A DNA stretch of 64,000 nucleotides from Pseudomonas cavernicola. GTDB lineage: Bacteria > Pseudomonadota > Gammaproteobacteria > Pseudomonadales > Pseudomonadaceae. Shown one piece after another: positions 39,633 to 48,310 of the stretch; the stretch's first letter is position 1, and each line of letters opens with the position of its first letter. The position numbers and the translations under genes are program-made. The stretch lies in assembly GCF_003596405.1 (NCBI RefSeq), contig NZ_QYUR01000002.1, positions 760,501 through 824,500 on the forward strand, read 5' to 3'. The notes below the pieces were generated by a model. The model was not told the origin of the DNA. It saw nothing but the letters and a program-made list of their open reading frames with translations, and did not search any database.

Positions 39633-40667
39633 TCAGAAATTCTCAGGGGTTTTGGATTTTTCGCGAGCGTTTTCGCGGGTGATCAAGCCCTTGGCCACCA
39701 AGCCCTTGAGGCAGGAGTCGAGGGTCTGCATGCCCAGCGAGCCCCCCGTCTGGATCGCCGAATACATCTGCGCGACTTTGTCTTCGCGGATCAGGTTACG
39801 GATCGCCGGGGTGCCGATCATGATCTCGTGCGCGGCCACTCGACCGCCGCCGACCTTTTTGATCAGGGTTTGCGAGATCACCGACTGCAGCGACTCGGAC
39901 AACATGGAGCGGACCATGGACTTCTCTTCCGCCGGGAACACGTCGACCACCCGGTCGATGGTCTTGGCCGCCGAAGTCGTGTGCAGGGTGCCGAACACCA
40001 GGTGCCCGGTTTCCGCCGCGGTCAGCGCCAGACGGATGGTTTCCAGGTCGCGCATCTCACCGACCAGGATGATGTCCGGGTCTTCCCGCAGTGCCGAACG
40101 TAGCGCTTCGGAGAAGCCGAGGGTATCGCGATGCACTTCCCGCTGGTTGATCAGACACTTTTTCGATTCGTGAACGAATTCGATCGGGTCTTCAACGGTG
40201 AGAATGTGGTGGTATTTGTTGCTGTTTATATAGTCGAGCATCGCCGCCAGCGTGGTCGACTTGCCCGAACCGGTCGGCCCGGTGACCAATACCAGGCCTC
40301 GCGGCACATCGGAGATCTTCTTGAAGATCTCGCCCATGCCCAGGTCTTCCATGGACAGCACCTTGGATGGAATGGTCCGGAAGACCGCACCGGAACCGCG
40401 GTTCTGGTTGAAGGCGTTGACCCGGAACCGCGCGACGCCAGGGACTTCGAAGGAGAAGTCGGTCTCGAGAAACTCCTCGAAATCCTTACGCTGCTTGTCA
40501 TTCATGATGTCGTAGATCAGCGCATGCACCTGCTTATGATCCAGAGCGGGTAGATTGATCCGCCGCACATCGCCGTCGACCCGAATCATCGGCGGCAAAC
40601 CAGCAGAGAGGTGCAGGTCTGAAGCGCCTTGCTTGGCGCTGAAGGCAAGCAGCTCAGTGATATCCAT
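39633..40667 (-). CDS. pilT: type IV pilus retraction ATPase PilT
   Basis: The 344-residue motor that depolymerises type IV pili. It has MDITELLAFSAKQGASDLHL, Walker A GPTGSGKST, TVEDPIEFVHESK, GEMRDLETIRLALTAAETGH and the diagnostic AIRNLIREDK near the C-terminus. GGGGAG five bases ahead of the ATG at 40667 supports this start over 40685. Element C begins 29 bases upstream of the start codon, so the pilT promoter lies in or beyond that element. Confidence 0.98.
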   Translation of the reverse strand: MDITELLAFSAKQGASDLHLSAGLPPMIRVDGDVRRINLPALDHKQVHALIYDIMNDKQRKDFEEFLETDFSFEVPGVARFRVNAFNQNRGSGAVFRTIPSKVLSMEDLGMGEIFKKISDVPRGLVLVTGPTGSGKSTTLAAMLDYINSNKYHHILTVEDPIEFVHESKKCLINQREVHRDTLGFSEALRSALREDPDIILVGEMRDLETIRLALTAAETGHLVFGTLHTTSAAKTIDRVVDVFPAEEKSMVRSMLSESLQSVISQTLIKKVGGGRVAAHEIMIGTPAIRNLIREDKVAQMYSAIQTGGSLGMQTLDSCLKGLVAKGLITRENAREKSKTPENF

Positions 40668-40695
40668 GGAACTCCCCAATGACAAGCAAGCAAAA

Positions 40696-40959
40696 GGCTC
40701 TGTTGATGTATTTTCATGCGCCGCGTTGCCGCAGCAAAACCCGCCAGGCTAGGCGCGGGACGCAGGCGATGGCATTCCCTCGACAAGTCCCGCAACACCG
40801 CTTGGCGGGTTTTGCTGCGCAACCCGAAGGGACGGTGCTGTCCTGTCGCAGGACTGCGTTACTCGTCGCTCATTTGGAATAACCAAACCACACTCCTCGC
40901 ACCTTGCCCTGCGACAGGACAGCCTCCGTCGCGGCGTATGAAAATACATCGACAGAGCC
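40696..40959. repeat. palindromic element C (264 bp), three paired arms
   Basis: The outer arms 40696-40725 and 40930-40959 pair at 28 of 30 bases. Inside, hairpin 1 has a perfect 16-bp stem (40731-40746 with 40803-40818) capped by GCGGGAC/GTCCCGC. Hairpin 2 has a perfect 15-bp stem (40838-40852 with 40908-40922). A linker CAACCCGAAGGGACGG joins them. Hairpin 2 carries a long loop with ATTTGG-AATAA-CCAAAC. It occupies most of the 328-base gap between divergent pilT and yggS, and nothing else was recognised in that gap. Confidence 0.9.
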
Positions 40960-40995
40960 TAAAATGCCGCAGACCCTAGGCGGCTGGCGCAGGTA

Positions 40996-41679
40996 ATGTC
41001 CACGATAGCAGAGAATATTGCAAAGGTCGGTGAGCGGATCCGTGAGGCGGCGCAAGCCTCGCAGCGTGATTACGCGACGATTGGCCTATTGGCAGTGAGC
41101 AAAACCAAACCGGCGCAAGCCATCCGTGAAGCCTGCGCGGCAGGCGTGCATGACTTTGGTGAAAACTACTTGCAGGAGGCCCTGAGCAAACAGGCCGAGC
41201 TGAACGACTTGCCCTTGATTTGGCATTTCATCGGCCCCATTCAGTCGAATAAGACCAAAGCTATAGCCGAGCATTTCAGCTGGGTACATTCGGTCGATCG
41301 ACTCAAGATTGCCCAACGTCTGTCTGAACAGCGCCCACCACAGCTACCGCCACTGAATATCTGTTTGCAAGTTAATGTCAGCGGCGAGGCGAGCAAGTCC
41401 GGCTGTGCTCCAGAGGATTTACCGGCGCTAGCGGCCGCGGTCGCGAAGCTGCCCCGGCTTAAACTGCGCGGCCTGATGGCCATTCCCGAACCAACCGAGG
41501 ATCTCGCGGCACAGCATGCGGCCTTCGCTCAAGTGCGAGAACTGCAGGCCAGCCTGAACCTGGAACTCGACACCCTGTCCATGGGCATGAGCCACGATCT
41601 GGAAGCCGCGATCGCCGAAGGCGCCAGTTGGGTGCGGATTGGCACCGCCCTATTTGGTGCCCGCGACTACAGCCACTGA
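40996..41679 (+). CDS. yggS: YggS-family PLP homeostasis protein
   Basis: A 227-residue PLP-binding protein of the PLPBP/YggS family: LLAVSKTKPAQAIREA contains the cofactor lysine, followed by FGENYLQEAL, WHFIGPIQSNKTK, and the C-terminal LSMGMSHDLEAAIAEGASWVRIGTALFG. It buffers pyridoxal phosphate and affects amino acid pools. It leads yggS-proC-yggT-yggU and is divergent from pilT across element C. Confidence 0.96.
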   Translation: MSTIAENIAKVGERIREAAQASQRDYATIGLLAVSKTKPAQAIREACAAGVHDFGENYLQEALSKQAELNDLPLIWHFIGPIQSNKTKAIAEHFSWVHSVDRLKIAQRLSEQRPPQLPPLNICLQVNVSGEASKSGCAPEDLPALAAAVAKLPRLKLRGLMAIPEPTEDLAAQHAAFAQVRELQASLNLELDTLSMGMSHDLEAAIAEGASWVRIGTALFGARDYSH

Positions 41680-41734
41680 TGAGTCGGCCAACCCCTAGCG
41701 TGGGCCGCCCCCAGTCTTAATAAGGAAGCCTTTT

Positions 41735-42553
41735 ATGAGCGATACCCGCATTGCCTTTATCGGCGCCGGCAATATGGCCGCCAGCCTGATCGGCGGCCTA
41801 CGCGCCCAAGGCATGGATGCCGCGAGCATTCGTGCCAGCGACCCAGGCGCCGAGCAACGCACCAAGATTGCCGCCGAGCACGGTATTGAAGTCGTTGCCG
41901 ATAACGCCGAGGTCATTCAAGGCGCTGACGTGATTGTCCTGGCCGTCAAGCCACAAGCCATGAAGACCGTCTGCCAAGCCCTGGCACCGAGCCTCAGCGG
42001 CAAGCAATTGATCGTCTCCATCGCCGCCGGGATCACTTGCGCCAGTATGCAGAACTGGTTGGGTACCCAGCCAATCGTGCGCTGCATGCCGAACACCCCG
42101 GCACTGCTGCGCCAAGGCGCCAGCGGCCTGTACGCCAACGCGCAAGTGTCCGCAGCGCAGCGCCAGCAGGCCGAGCAACTGCTCTCGGCGGTCGGTGTGG
42201 CGCTGTGGCTGGACGAGGAGCAGTTGATCGACGCGGTGACTGCCGTCTCCGGCAGCGGCCCGGCGTATTTCTTCCTGCTGATCGAGGCGATGACTGCGGC
42301 GGGCGAGAAGCTCGGCCTGCCGCGCGCCACGGCCGTCCAGCTAACCCTGCAAACGGCGTTGGGTGCTGCGCGCATGGCCGTTAGCAGCGATGTCGATGCC
42401 GCCGAATTGCGCCGCCGCGTCACCTCACCCGCCGGCACGACCGAGGCAGCGATCAAGGCTTTCCAGGCCGGTGGCTTTGAAGCCCTGGTCGAACAGGCAC
42501 TCAACGCCGCCGCGCACCGCTCGGCGGAACTGGCCGAGCAGTTGGGCCAATAG
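41735..42553 (+). CDS. proC: pyrroline-5-carboxylate reductase
   Basis: ProC makes proline from pyrroline-5-carboxylate with NADPH. The 272-residue protein opens with the Rossmann motif IAFIGAGNMAASLIGGL and has AVKPQAMKTVCQAL, VRCMPNTPALLRQGASG, TAVSGSGPAYFFLLIEAM and VTSPAGTTEAAIKAF. AAGGA precedes the ATG. The stop codon is the left edge of palindromic element D. Confidence 0.97.
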   Translation: MSDTRIAFIGAGNMAASLIGGLRAQGMDAASIRASDPGAEQRTKIAAEHGIEVVADNAEVIQGADVIVLAVKPQAMKTVCQALAPSLSGKQLIVSIAAGITCASMQNWLGTQPIVRCMPNTPALLRQGASGLYANAQVSAAQRQQAEQLLSAVGVALWLDEEQLIDAVTAVSGSGPAYFFLLIEAMTAAGEKLGLPRATAVQLTLQTALGAARMAVSSDVDAAELRRRVTSPAGTTEAAIKAFQAGGFEALVEQALNAAAHRSAELAEQLGQ

Positions 42554-42818
42554 GGGGTGCTCTCCGCTATTTCACACCCCGCGTTGTCGCCTGAAAGCGT
42601 ACCAGGCAAGGCGCAGGCTGCAGGGAATGGTCATCCCTTGCCAAGGCCTGCAACGCAGCATGGCACGCTTTCAGGCACAACCCGAAGGGACGGGCCTGCC
42701 GTTGCGCAGGGCTGCGTTACTCGTCGTTCATTTGGAACAACCAAATCACACTCCTCGCGTCTTGCCCTGCGCAACAGTAGGCTCCGGCGCGGGGTGGCAA
42801 ATAACTGAGAACACCCCC
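42553..42818. repeat. palindromic element D (266 bp), three paired arms
   Basis: It has the same architecture as element C: outer arms ~42554-42583 with ~42788-42817 (about 24 of 30 pairing), hairpin 1 (42589-42604 with 42661-42676, 15 of 16), and hairpin 2 (42694-42711 with 42765-42782, 16 of 18). The bracket CAAGGCG (42607-42613) and AACGCAGCA (42652-42660) encloses GCAGGC/GCCTGC. The linker CAACCCGAAGGGACGG and the hairpin 2 loop match element C almost base for base, while stem sequences differ. It fills the proC-yggT gap. Confidence 0.9.
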
Positions 42819-42829
42819 TTTAGGACCTG

Positions 42830-43423
42830 ATGATGAACGGACTGAATACCGCTGCCGTATATCTCCTGCAAACCATCGGCAGCCTGTACCTGCTGATCGT
42901 GCTGCTGCGCTTCATTCTGCAACTGGTGCGGGCCGACTTTTACAACCCGCTGTGCCAGTTCATCGTGCGCGCCACCCAGCCGCTGCTGAAACCCTTGCGC
43001 AAGATCATCCCGGGCTTTGGCGGGCTGGATATTGCTTCACTGGTGCTGGCGATTTTGCTCCAACTTCTGCTGATGACGCTGACCTTGCTGCTGACTTACG
43101 GGGTAATGGGCAACCCACTCCAACTGCTGATCTGGTCGGTCATTGGGATCACCGCGCTGTTCATGAAAGTGTTCTTCTTCGCGATGATCATCAGCGTGAT
43201 CCTCTCCTGGGTCGCCCAAGGCAGCCACAATCCGGGCGTGCTACTGGTCAATCAAATCTGCGAACCGATGCTGATGCCGATCCGGCGCTTCCTGCCGAGC
43301 ATGGGCGGGCTGGATATCTCGCCGATCTTCGCCTTCATCGGCATCAAGCTGATCGACATGCTGGTGATCCAAAACCTCATGATCGGCACCGGCATGCCCG
43401 ACGTGCTACGTCTGCTGATCTGA
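42830..43423 (+). CDS. yggT: YggT-family integral membrane protein
   Basis: A 197-residue protein with two YGGT repeats. Each has hydrophobic spans and a motif with N-P or P-hydrophobic-I-R-R (VRATQPLLKPLRKIIPGFGGLDIASL and NQICEPMLMPIRRFLPSMGGL). Function is uncertain; osmotic stress and membrane insertion roles have been proposed for relatives. Two adjacent ATGs, 42830 and 42833, are possible starts. The stop codon overlaps the yggU ATG by one base. Confidence 0.93.
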   Translation: MMNGLNTAAVYLLQTIGSLYLLIVLLRFILQLVRADFYNPLCQFIVRATQPLLKPLRKIIPGFGGLDIASLVLAILLQLLLMTLTLLLTYGVMGNPLQLLIWSVIGITALFMKVFFFAMIISVILSWVAQGSHNPGVLLVNQICEPMLMPIRRFLPSMGGLDISPIFAFIGIKLIDMLVIQNLMIGTGMPDVLRLLI

Positions 43424-43719
43424 TGCCGTTCTACCGCTGGGATGGCGATGACCTGATCCTCGACTGCCACTTGCAGCCCAAAGCCAGTTGCGACGAATTC
43501 GCCGGGCTGCATGGTGAGCGGTTGAAGATTCGCCTCACCGCGCCGCCGGTGGAAGGCAAGGCCAATGCTCACTTGCTGGCCTTTCTCGCCAGCGCCTTCG
43601 GCGTCGCCAAGCGCCAGGTCAGCCTGGAAAGTGGCGAGCTGAACCGCCAGAAGCGCGTGCGCATCCGCAACCCCAAGCATCTCCCGCCCGAACTCGGAGT
43701 GACCGTCCGGTCACCCTGA
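43423..43719 (+). CDS. yggU: DUF167/YggU family protein
   Basis: A 98-residue protein with the DUF167 pattern: YRWDGDDLILDCHLQPKASCDEF, the charged RLTAPPVEGKANAHLLAFLAS and VSLESGELNRQKRVRI. The one-base overlap with yggT shows coupling. The family is small, conserved and of unknown function. Confidence 0.92.
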   Translation: MPFYRWDGDDLILDCHLQPKASCDEFAGLHGERLKIRLTAPPVEGKANAHLLAFLASAFGVAKRQVSLESGELNRQKRVRIRNPKHLPPELGVTVRSP

Positions 43720-43752
43720 CCGACCTTAAGGCGGGCCGCTGAGCCCACCCAA

Positions 43753-43780
43753 TTGACGCACGCGCCACGACCCGCATAAT
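43753..43780 (+). promoter_or_regulatory. sigma-70 promoter ahead of the dynamin-like GTPase gene
   Basis: TTGACG (43753-43758) and CATAAT (43775-43780) are spaced by 16 bases, a good housekeeping promoter. It lies 135 bases before the start codon and separates the GTPase from the yggS-yggU operon. Confidence 0.65.
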
Positions 43781-43914
43781 GCGCCTCAGTGGCAACTTGC
43801 CATATGCCTTGCGTTCAGCACCGCTCAGCAGCTGGCGCAGGTCGCTTGCTCGGCCAATATGTACCGATCTTCCTGAGTTCCCCGCAGGATGTGTTGCCAA
43901 AAAGGAGAGCACGG

Positions 43915-45897
43915 ATGGGCATGGAACGTCTCAGTCAACAAGTGAGCGCTTACGTCACCTGGAAGCGCGAGCTGATGCGCGAGATCACCCGTTATCGCAG
44001 TTGGCTGGCCAATAACCGCCTCACCTCCGAGGCCGTGGAAGCCAAGCTTGAGGCCGCACTGCGCCTGCTGCGCACCGACCACATCACCCTGGCCTTTATC
44101 GGTGAGTTCTCCCGCGGCAAGACCGAGCTGATCAACAGCCTGTTCTTCTCCGAATACGGCCAACGCATGCTGCCGTCGCACGCCGGGCGCACCACCATGT
44201 GCCCGACCGAGCTGTTCTTCGATCCACGCTCGGAACGCTCCTATATTCGTCTGCTGCCGATCGAAACGCGCATGGCCGATGCCAGCGTCGCACAGTTCAA
44301 GCGTATTCCCAGGCATTGGGTGAATATCCCGCTGGATATCAGCGACCCGAACAATATGGTGCAGGCCTTCACCCAAGTCGCGAAGACCAAACCGATGCCA
44401 GTGGAACAGGCGATTCAGCTGGGCTTCCATCCGGACATGCTGGAAAGCGCCGGCAAACCCGACCAGGTGTTGGTGCCCGCCTGGCGCCACGCCATCGTCA
44501 ACTTCGACCACCCGCTGCTGCGCCAAGGCCTGCGCATCCTCGACACCCCTGGTTTGAACGCCCTCGGCAGCGAACCCGAGCTGACCCTGTCGATGCTGCC
44601 CAGCGCCCAGGCAATCATTTTTCTGCTGTCCGCCGATACCGGGGTGACTGCCAGTGACATGGCCGTCTGGCAGACGCACATCCATCAGCTCGACGAGGAC
44701 ACCCAGACCAGCCTGTTCGCCGTACTGAACAAGATCGACGTACTGTGGGACGACCTGGCCGGCGAAGCCTTCGTGCAGAAGGCCATCCAACAGATCCAGG
44801 CGGCGACCGCCAAACAGCTCGGCATCGCCCGCGAGGATGTGCTGCCACTGTCGGCCAAGCAGGCCCTGCTGGCCAAAGTCCGCAAGGATCAAGAGCTGCT
44901 TAGCCGCAGCCAACTGGGCGACCTGGAAAACCTGCTGTGCGAGCGCATTGTCGCGCAGAAGGAACGCCTGCTCGAAGAGCGCGTGGTCAATCAGGTGCTG
45001 GCGCTGCTGCAAAACAGTCAACACCTGCTCAATCTGCGCCTGGAAAAAGTCCGCGAGCAACAAACCCTGCTGGCCAACCACCAGCAGGACAACGGCCAAT
45101 TGCTGTTCGAACTGACCGCCAAGACCAAGGACGATCACGGCCAGCACCATCGGCGCCTGCTCGGGCTGAAGACCAACCAACGCCTGCTCAAGCGCCAGGG
45201 CGATCTGCTGCGTACCGCTGCGAACCCCGAGCGCCTGGAAGAACACCTGCACAAGGTGCGCAAGAACCTCACCGGTAGTTGGACCACCCTCGGCATCAAC
45301 CAGGCCATTCTGCATTTCTTCCGTTCGATAGAGCACGATCTGCACAACCTCGAGCAAGAAGCCGAGATGGCCAACACCATGGTCGCCGCCATCTACCGTC
45401 GACATAACGAAGAGAACCCGCTGCACGGTGTGGACGCGCCGCAGTTCAACGTCAAACGCTACCTGCGCGAACTGAAACAACAGCAGGGTAAGGCCGATCA
45501 GTTCCGTCTACACCTGAAGACCCTGCTGACCGAGCAACGCACCCTGACCCGGCGCTTCTTCGCCACCCTGGTGCAGGAAGTCATCGGCCTGCACCAACGC
45601 CTGCGCCAGGAGACCGAGCAATGGGCCAGCGATGCGCTGATGCCACTGATGCAGCACACTCTGGAGCACAAGCAACTGCTGGAAACCCACATGCTGCGGC
45701 TCAAGGCGCTAGCCCAAAACACCCAGCAGGCACGCCTGCGCAGCCAGCAAATGCAACGCTATACCCAGGAACTGGAACAGCAGCTGAGCCAGGCCAACGA
45801 GATGCTGCGCACCTTGCGCCGCCCCGCACCGATCCAACGCCGGGCCAAGGTGGTCACGCTACCACTCTCCAACCGCCAACAAGGCACGGCCGATTGA
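43915..45897 (+). CDS. dynamin-like GTPase
   Basis: A 660-residue large GTPase: P-loop GEFSRGKT at residues 63-70, a Thr-containing switch (GRTTMCPTE, residues 91-99), DTPG at 210-213 and NKID at 272-275. The C-terminal half is mostly long helices with coiled-coil character (LEQEAEMANTMVAAIYRRH; QQMQRYTQELEQQLSQANEM), as in dynamin-family stalks. Bacterial dynamins remodel or guard membranes; no transmembrane paddle is obvious. GGAG seven bases upstream supports the ATG at 43915; an ATG two codons later is possible. It stands alone, with its own promoter. Confidence 0.88.
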   Translation: MGMERLSQQVSAYVTWKRELMREITRYRSWLANNRLTSEAVEAKLEAALRLLRTDHITLAFIGEFSRGKTELINSLFFSEYGQRMLPSHAGRTTMCPTELFFDPRSERSYIRLLPIETRMADASVAQFKRIPRHWVNIPLDISDPNNMVQAFTQVAKTKPMPVEQAIQLGFHPDMLESAGKPDQVLVPAWRHAIVNFDHPLLRQGLRILDTPGLNALGSEPELTLSMLPSAQAIIFLLSADTGVTASDMAVWQTHIHQLDEDTQTSLFAVLNKIDVLWDDLAGEAFVQKAIQQIQAATAKQLGIAREDVLPLSAKQALLAKVRKDQELLSRSQLGDLENLLCERIVAQKERLLEERVVNQVLALLQNSQHLLNLRLEKVREQQTLLANHQQDNGQLLFELTAKTKDDHGQHHRRLLGLKTNQRLLKRQGDLLRTAANPERLEEHLHKVRKNLTGSWTTLGINQAILHFFRSIEHDLHNLEQEAEMANTMVAAIYRRHNEENPLHGVDAPQFNVKRYLRELKQQQGKADQFRLHLKTLLTEQRTLTRRFFATLVQEVIGLHQRLRQETEQWASDALMPLMQHTLEHKQLLETHMLRLKALAQNTQQARLRSQQMQRYTQELEQQLSQANEMLRTLRRPAPIQRRAKVVTLPLSNRQQGTAD

Positions 45898-46080
45898 GCC
45901 CGAAGCAAACTTTGTCGCGATACTAGGAGCCTGGCGGGCGCAGACTTTCGCAGCAGGACAGTGTTAAGTCCGACAGACTCCCGGGCCCGGCATTTCAAGG
46001 TGTTACCTACCGCCCCGTGCGCTTGCCGCCTGGGGCGGTGCTCTTTAGACTGACGCCTCCTTTCAGCGAGAGCAGGGTCG

Positions 46081-47220
46081 ATGCCCACCGCCTTTCCCGA
46101 AGACTCCGTCGGTCTGATCACGCCCCAGGTCGCGCACTTTGCCGAACCACTGGCGCTGGCCTGTGGCCGCAGCCTGGCCGACTACCAGTTGGTCTACGAG
46201 ACCTACGGCGAACTTAACGCTGCGCGCAGCAACGCGGTACTGATCTGCCACGCCCTCTCCGGTCACCACCACGCCGCCGGCTACCACAGCGTGGACGAGC
46301 GCAAACCCGGCTGGTGGGACAGCTGCATTGGCCCCGGCAAGGTCATCGACACCGGCAAATTCTTCGTCGTCAGCCTCAACAACCTCGGCGGCTGCAACGG
46401 CTCGACCGGCCCCTCCAGTATTAACCCGGCCAGCGGCAAGCCTTACGGCGCGGACTTCCCGGTACTGACCGTGGAAGATTGGGTGCATAGCCAGGCGCTC
46501 TTGGCCGACCGGCTCGGCATCGCGCAATGGGCCGCGGTGGTCGGCGGCAGCCTCGGCGGCATGCAGGCCATGCAATGGGCCATCAGCTACCCTGAGCGAA
46601 TTCGCCACTGCCTGGCGATCGCTTCGGCACCGAAACTGTCGGCACAGAACATCGCCTTCAACGAAGTGGCACGCCAGGCGATCCTCTCCGATCCGGAGTT
46701 CCACGGCGGGCACTTCCAGGAACAGGGCGTGATCCCCAAGCGCGGGCTGATGCTGGCGCGCATGGTCGGCCACATCACCTACCTGTCGGATGATGCCATG
46801 GGCGAGAAATTCGGCCGCGGACTGAAGAGCGAGAAGCTCAACTACGACTTCCATAGCGTGGAATTCCAGGTCGAAAGCTACCTGCGCTACCAAGGCGAGG
46901 AGTTTTCCGGGCGCTTCGACGCCAACACCTACCTGCTGATGACCAAGGCGCTGGACTACTTCGACCCGGCTGCGGCACATGACGGCAACCTGGCCAAGAC
47001 CCTGGCAGGCGTCAAGGCAGACTTCTGCGTGATCTCCTTCACCACCGACTGGCGCTTCTCGCCGGCACGTTCGCGAGAAATCGTCGACGCGCTGATGGCC
47101 GCGCGCAAGAACGTCTGCTACCTGGAAGTCGATGCGCCGCAAGGGCATGACGCCTTCCTCATGCCGATTCCGCGCTACCTGCAAGCCTTCGGCGGTTACA
47201 TGCACCGCATCAGCATCTAA
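46081..47220 (+). CDS. metX: homoserine O-acyltransferase (probably succinyltransferase)
   Basis: An alpha/beta hydrolase-fold enzyme of 379 residues that activates homoserine for methionine synthesis. The nucleophile is Ser157 ([14 protein letters not shown]), with later acid and histidine in FTTDWRFSP and [12 protein letters not shown]. The family label is acetyltransferase, but Pseudomonas MetX is reported to use succinyl-CoA, so the acyl donor is inferred from genus. It is paired with metW nine bases downstream. Confidence 0.95.
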   Translation: MPTAFPEDSVGLITPQVAHFAEPLALACGRSLADYQLVYETYGELNAARSNAVLICHALSGHHHAAGYHSVDERKPGWWDSCIGPGKVIDTGKFFVVSLNNLGGCNGSTGPSSINPASGKPYGADFPVLTVEDWVHSQALLADRLGIAQWAAVVGGSLGGMQAMQWAISYPERIRHCLAIASAPKLSAQNIAFNEVARQAILSDPEFHGGHFQEQGVIPKRGLMLARMVGHITYLSDDAMGEKFGRGLKSEKLNYDFHSVEFQVESYLRYQGEEFSGRFDANTYLLMTKALDYFDPAAAHDGNLAKTLAGVKADFCVISFTTDWRFSPARSREIVDALMAARKNVCYLEVDAPQGHDAFLMPIPRYLQAFGGYMHRISI

Positions 47221-47228
47221 GGATTCAC

Positions 47229-47849
47229 GTGAGAGCCGATCTGGAAATCATCCAAGACTGGATACCCGCCGGCAGCCGGGTGCTCGACCTCGGTTGCGGC
47301 AATGGCGAGCTGCTCGCCTGGCTGCGTGACCACAAGCAAGTCAGCGGCTACGGCCTGGAAATCGACCCGGAGAATATCGCCGAGTGCGTGAGCAAGGGCG
47401 TCAACGTCATCGAGCAGGACCTGGACAAGGGCCTCGGCAACTTCGCCAGCAACAGCTTCGATGTGGTGGTGATGACCCAAGCTCTGCAGGCCGTGCAATA
47501 CCCGGACAAGATCCTCGAAGAGATGCTGCGAGTCGGTCGCCAGTGCATCATTACCTTCCCCAACTTTGGCCATTGGCGCTGCCGCTGGTACTTGGCCAGC
47601 AAAGGCCGGATGCCGGTTTCCGAGTTCCTGCCGTACACCTGGTACAACACGCCGAACATCCACTTCTGCACCTTCCAGGACTTCGAGGCGCTGTGCCGCG
47701 AGCGCAAGGTGCGCGTACTCGACCGCCTGGCGGTGGATCACCAGCACAGACACGGCTGGACTAGCCGGGTTTGGCCTAATCTATTAGGTGAGATCGGCAT
47801 CTATCGCGTCAGCGGCCCCGGCGTGCTGGATCACCGTATCGCCGTTTAA
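47229..47849 (+). CDS. metW: methionine biosynthesis protein MetW
   Basis: A 206-residue methyltransferase-fold protein: RVLDLGCGNGELLAWL is the SAM-type motif, then GYGLEIDPENIAECVSKGV, QALQAVQYPDKILEEMLRVG and FPNFGHWRCRWYLASKGRMP. MetW accompanies MetX in many proteobacteria and is needed for its activity or stability. It lies nine bases after metX, in one transcript. Confidence 0.95.
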   Translation: MRADLEIIQDWIPAGSRVLDLGCGNGELLAWLRDHKQVSGYGLEIDPENIAECVSKGVNVIEQDLDKGLGNFASNSFDVVVMTQALQAVQYPDKILEEMLRVGRQCIITFPNFGHWRCRWYLASKGRMPVSEFLPYTWYNTPNIHFCTFQDFEALCRERKVRVLDRLAVDHQHRHGWTSRVWPNLLGEIGIYRVSGPGVLDHRIAV

Positions 47850-47890
47850 CCGCCTGCCGCCCTGAGGCCCATATTTTAAGGAGAGCAATC

Positions 47891-48310
47891 ATGCGTCGCT
47901 TCGCTCTATTCATTCTCGCCTTGTGCCTGGCCTTGCCCGTCGCCGCCGAACAAAAGCAAAGCTTCGGAGACCTGGATGTGCATTACAGCGCCTTCAACTC
48001 TGGCATCCTGCAGCCCGACATCGCGGCGGCGGCGGGCCTGACCCGCAGCAAGACCCTGGGAGTGCTCAATATCGCCGTGCTGAAAGCCGGCAAGGCCAGC
48101 AGCGCTAAGGTCAGCGGCGAGGTCAAGAACCTGCTCGGCATGGTTCGCCCCCTGACCTTCAAGCAGGTCAATGAAAGCGGCGCCATCTACTACCTGGCGC
48201 AGTTCCCCTTCGATCAGCAGGAAGTGCTGCGCTTCAGCGTCAAGGTGCAAGCCGACGACGGCGCGGTCAACAGCCTCGATTTCAGCCAAGAGTTTTTCCC
48301 CGACGAATGA
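47891..48310 (+). CDS. DUF4426 periplasmic protein
   Basis: A 139-residue protein with a signal peptide ([19 protein letters not shown]) and a beta-rich mature domain with [21 protein letters not shown] and [19 protein letters not shown]. The family is restricted to Gammaproteobacteria and has no known function. It sits between metW and rdgB; the stop codon overlaps the rdgB start. Confidence 0.85.
   Translation: MRRFALFILALCLALPVAAEQKQSFGDLDVHYSAFNSGILQPDIAAAAGLTRSKTLGVLNIAVLKAGKASSAKVSGEVKNLLGMVRPLTFKQVNESGAIYYLAQFPFDQQEVLRFSVKVQADDGAVNSLDFSQEFFPDE

Noticed and set aside
43825..45480. 551-codon open frame antisense to the dynamin-like gene
   Set aside because: No recognisable domain or start signal; the sense strand has all GTPase motifs.
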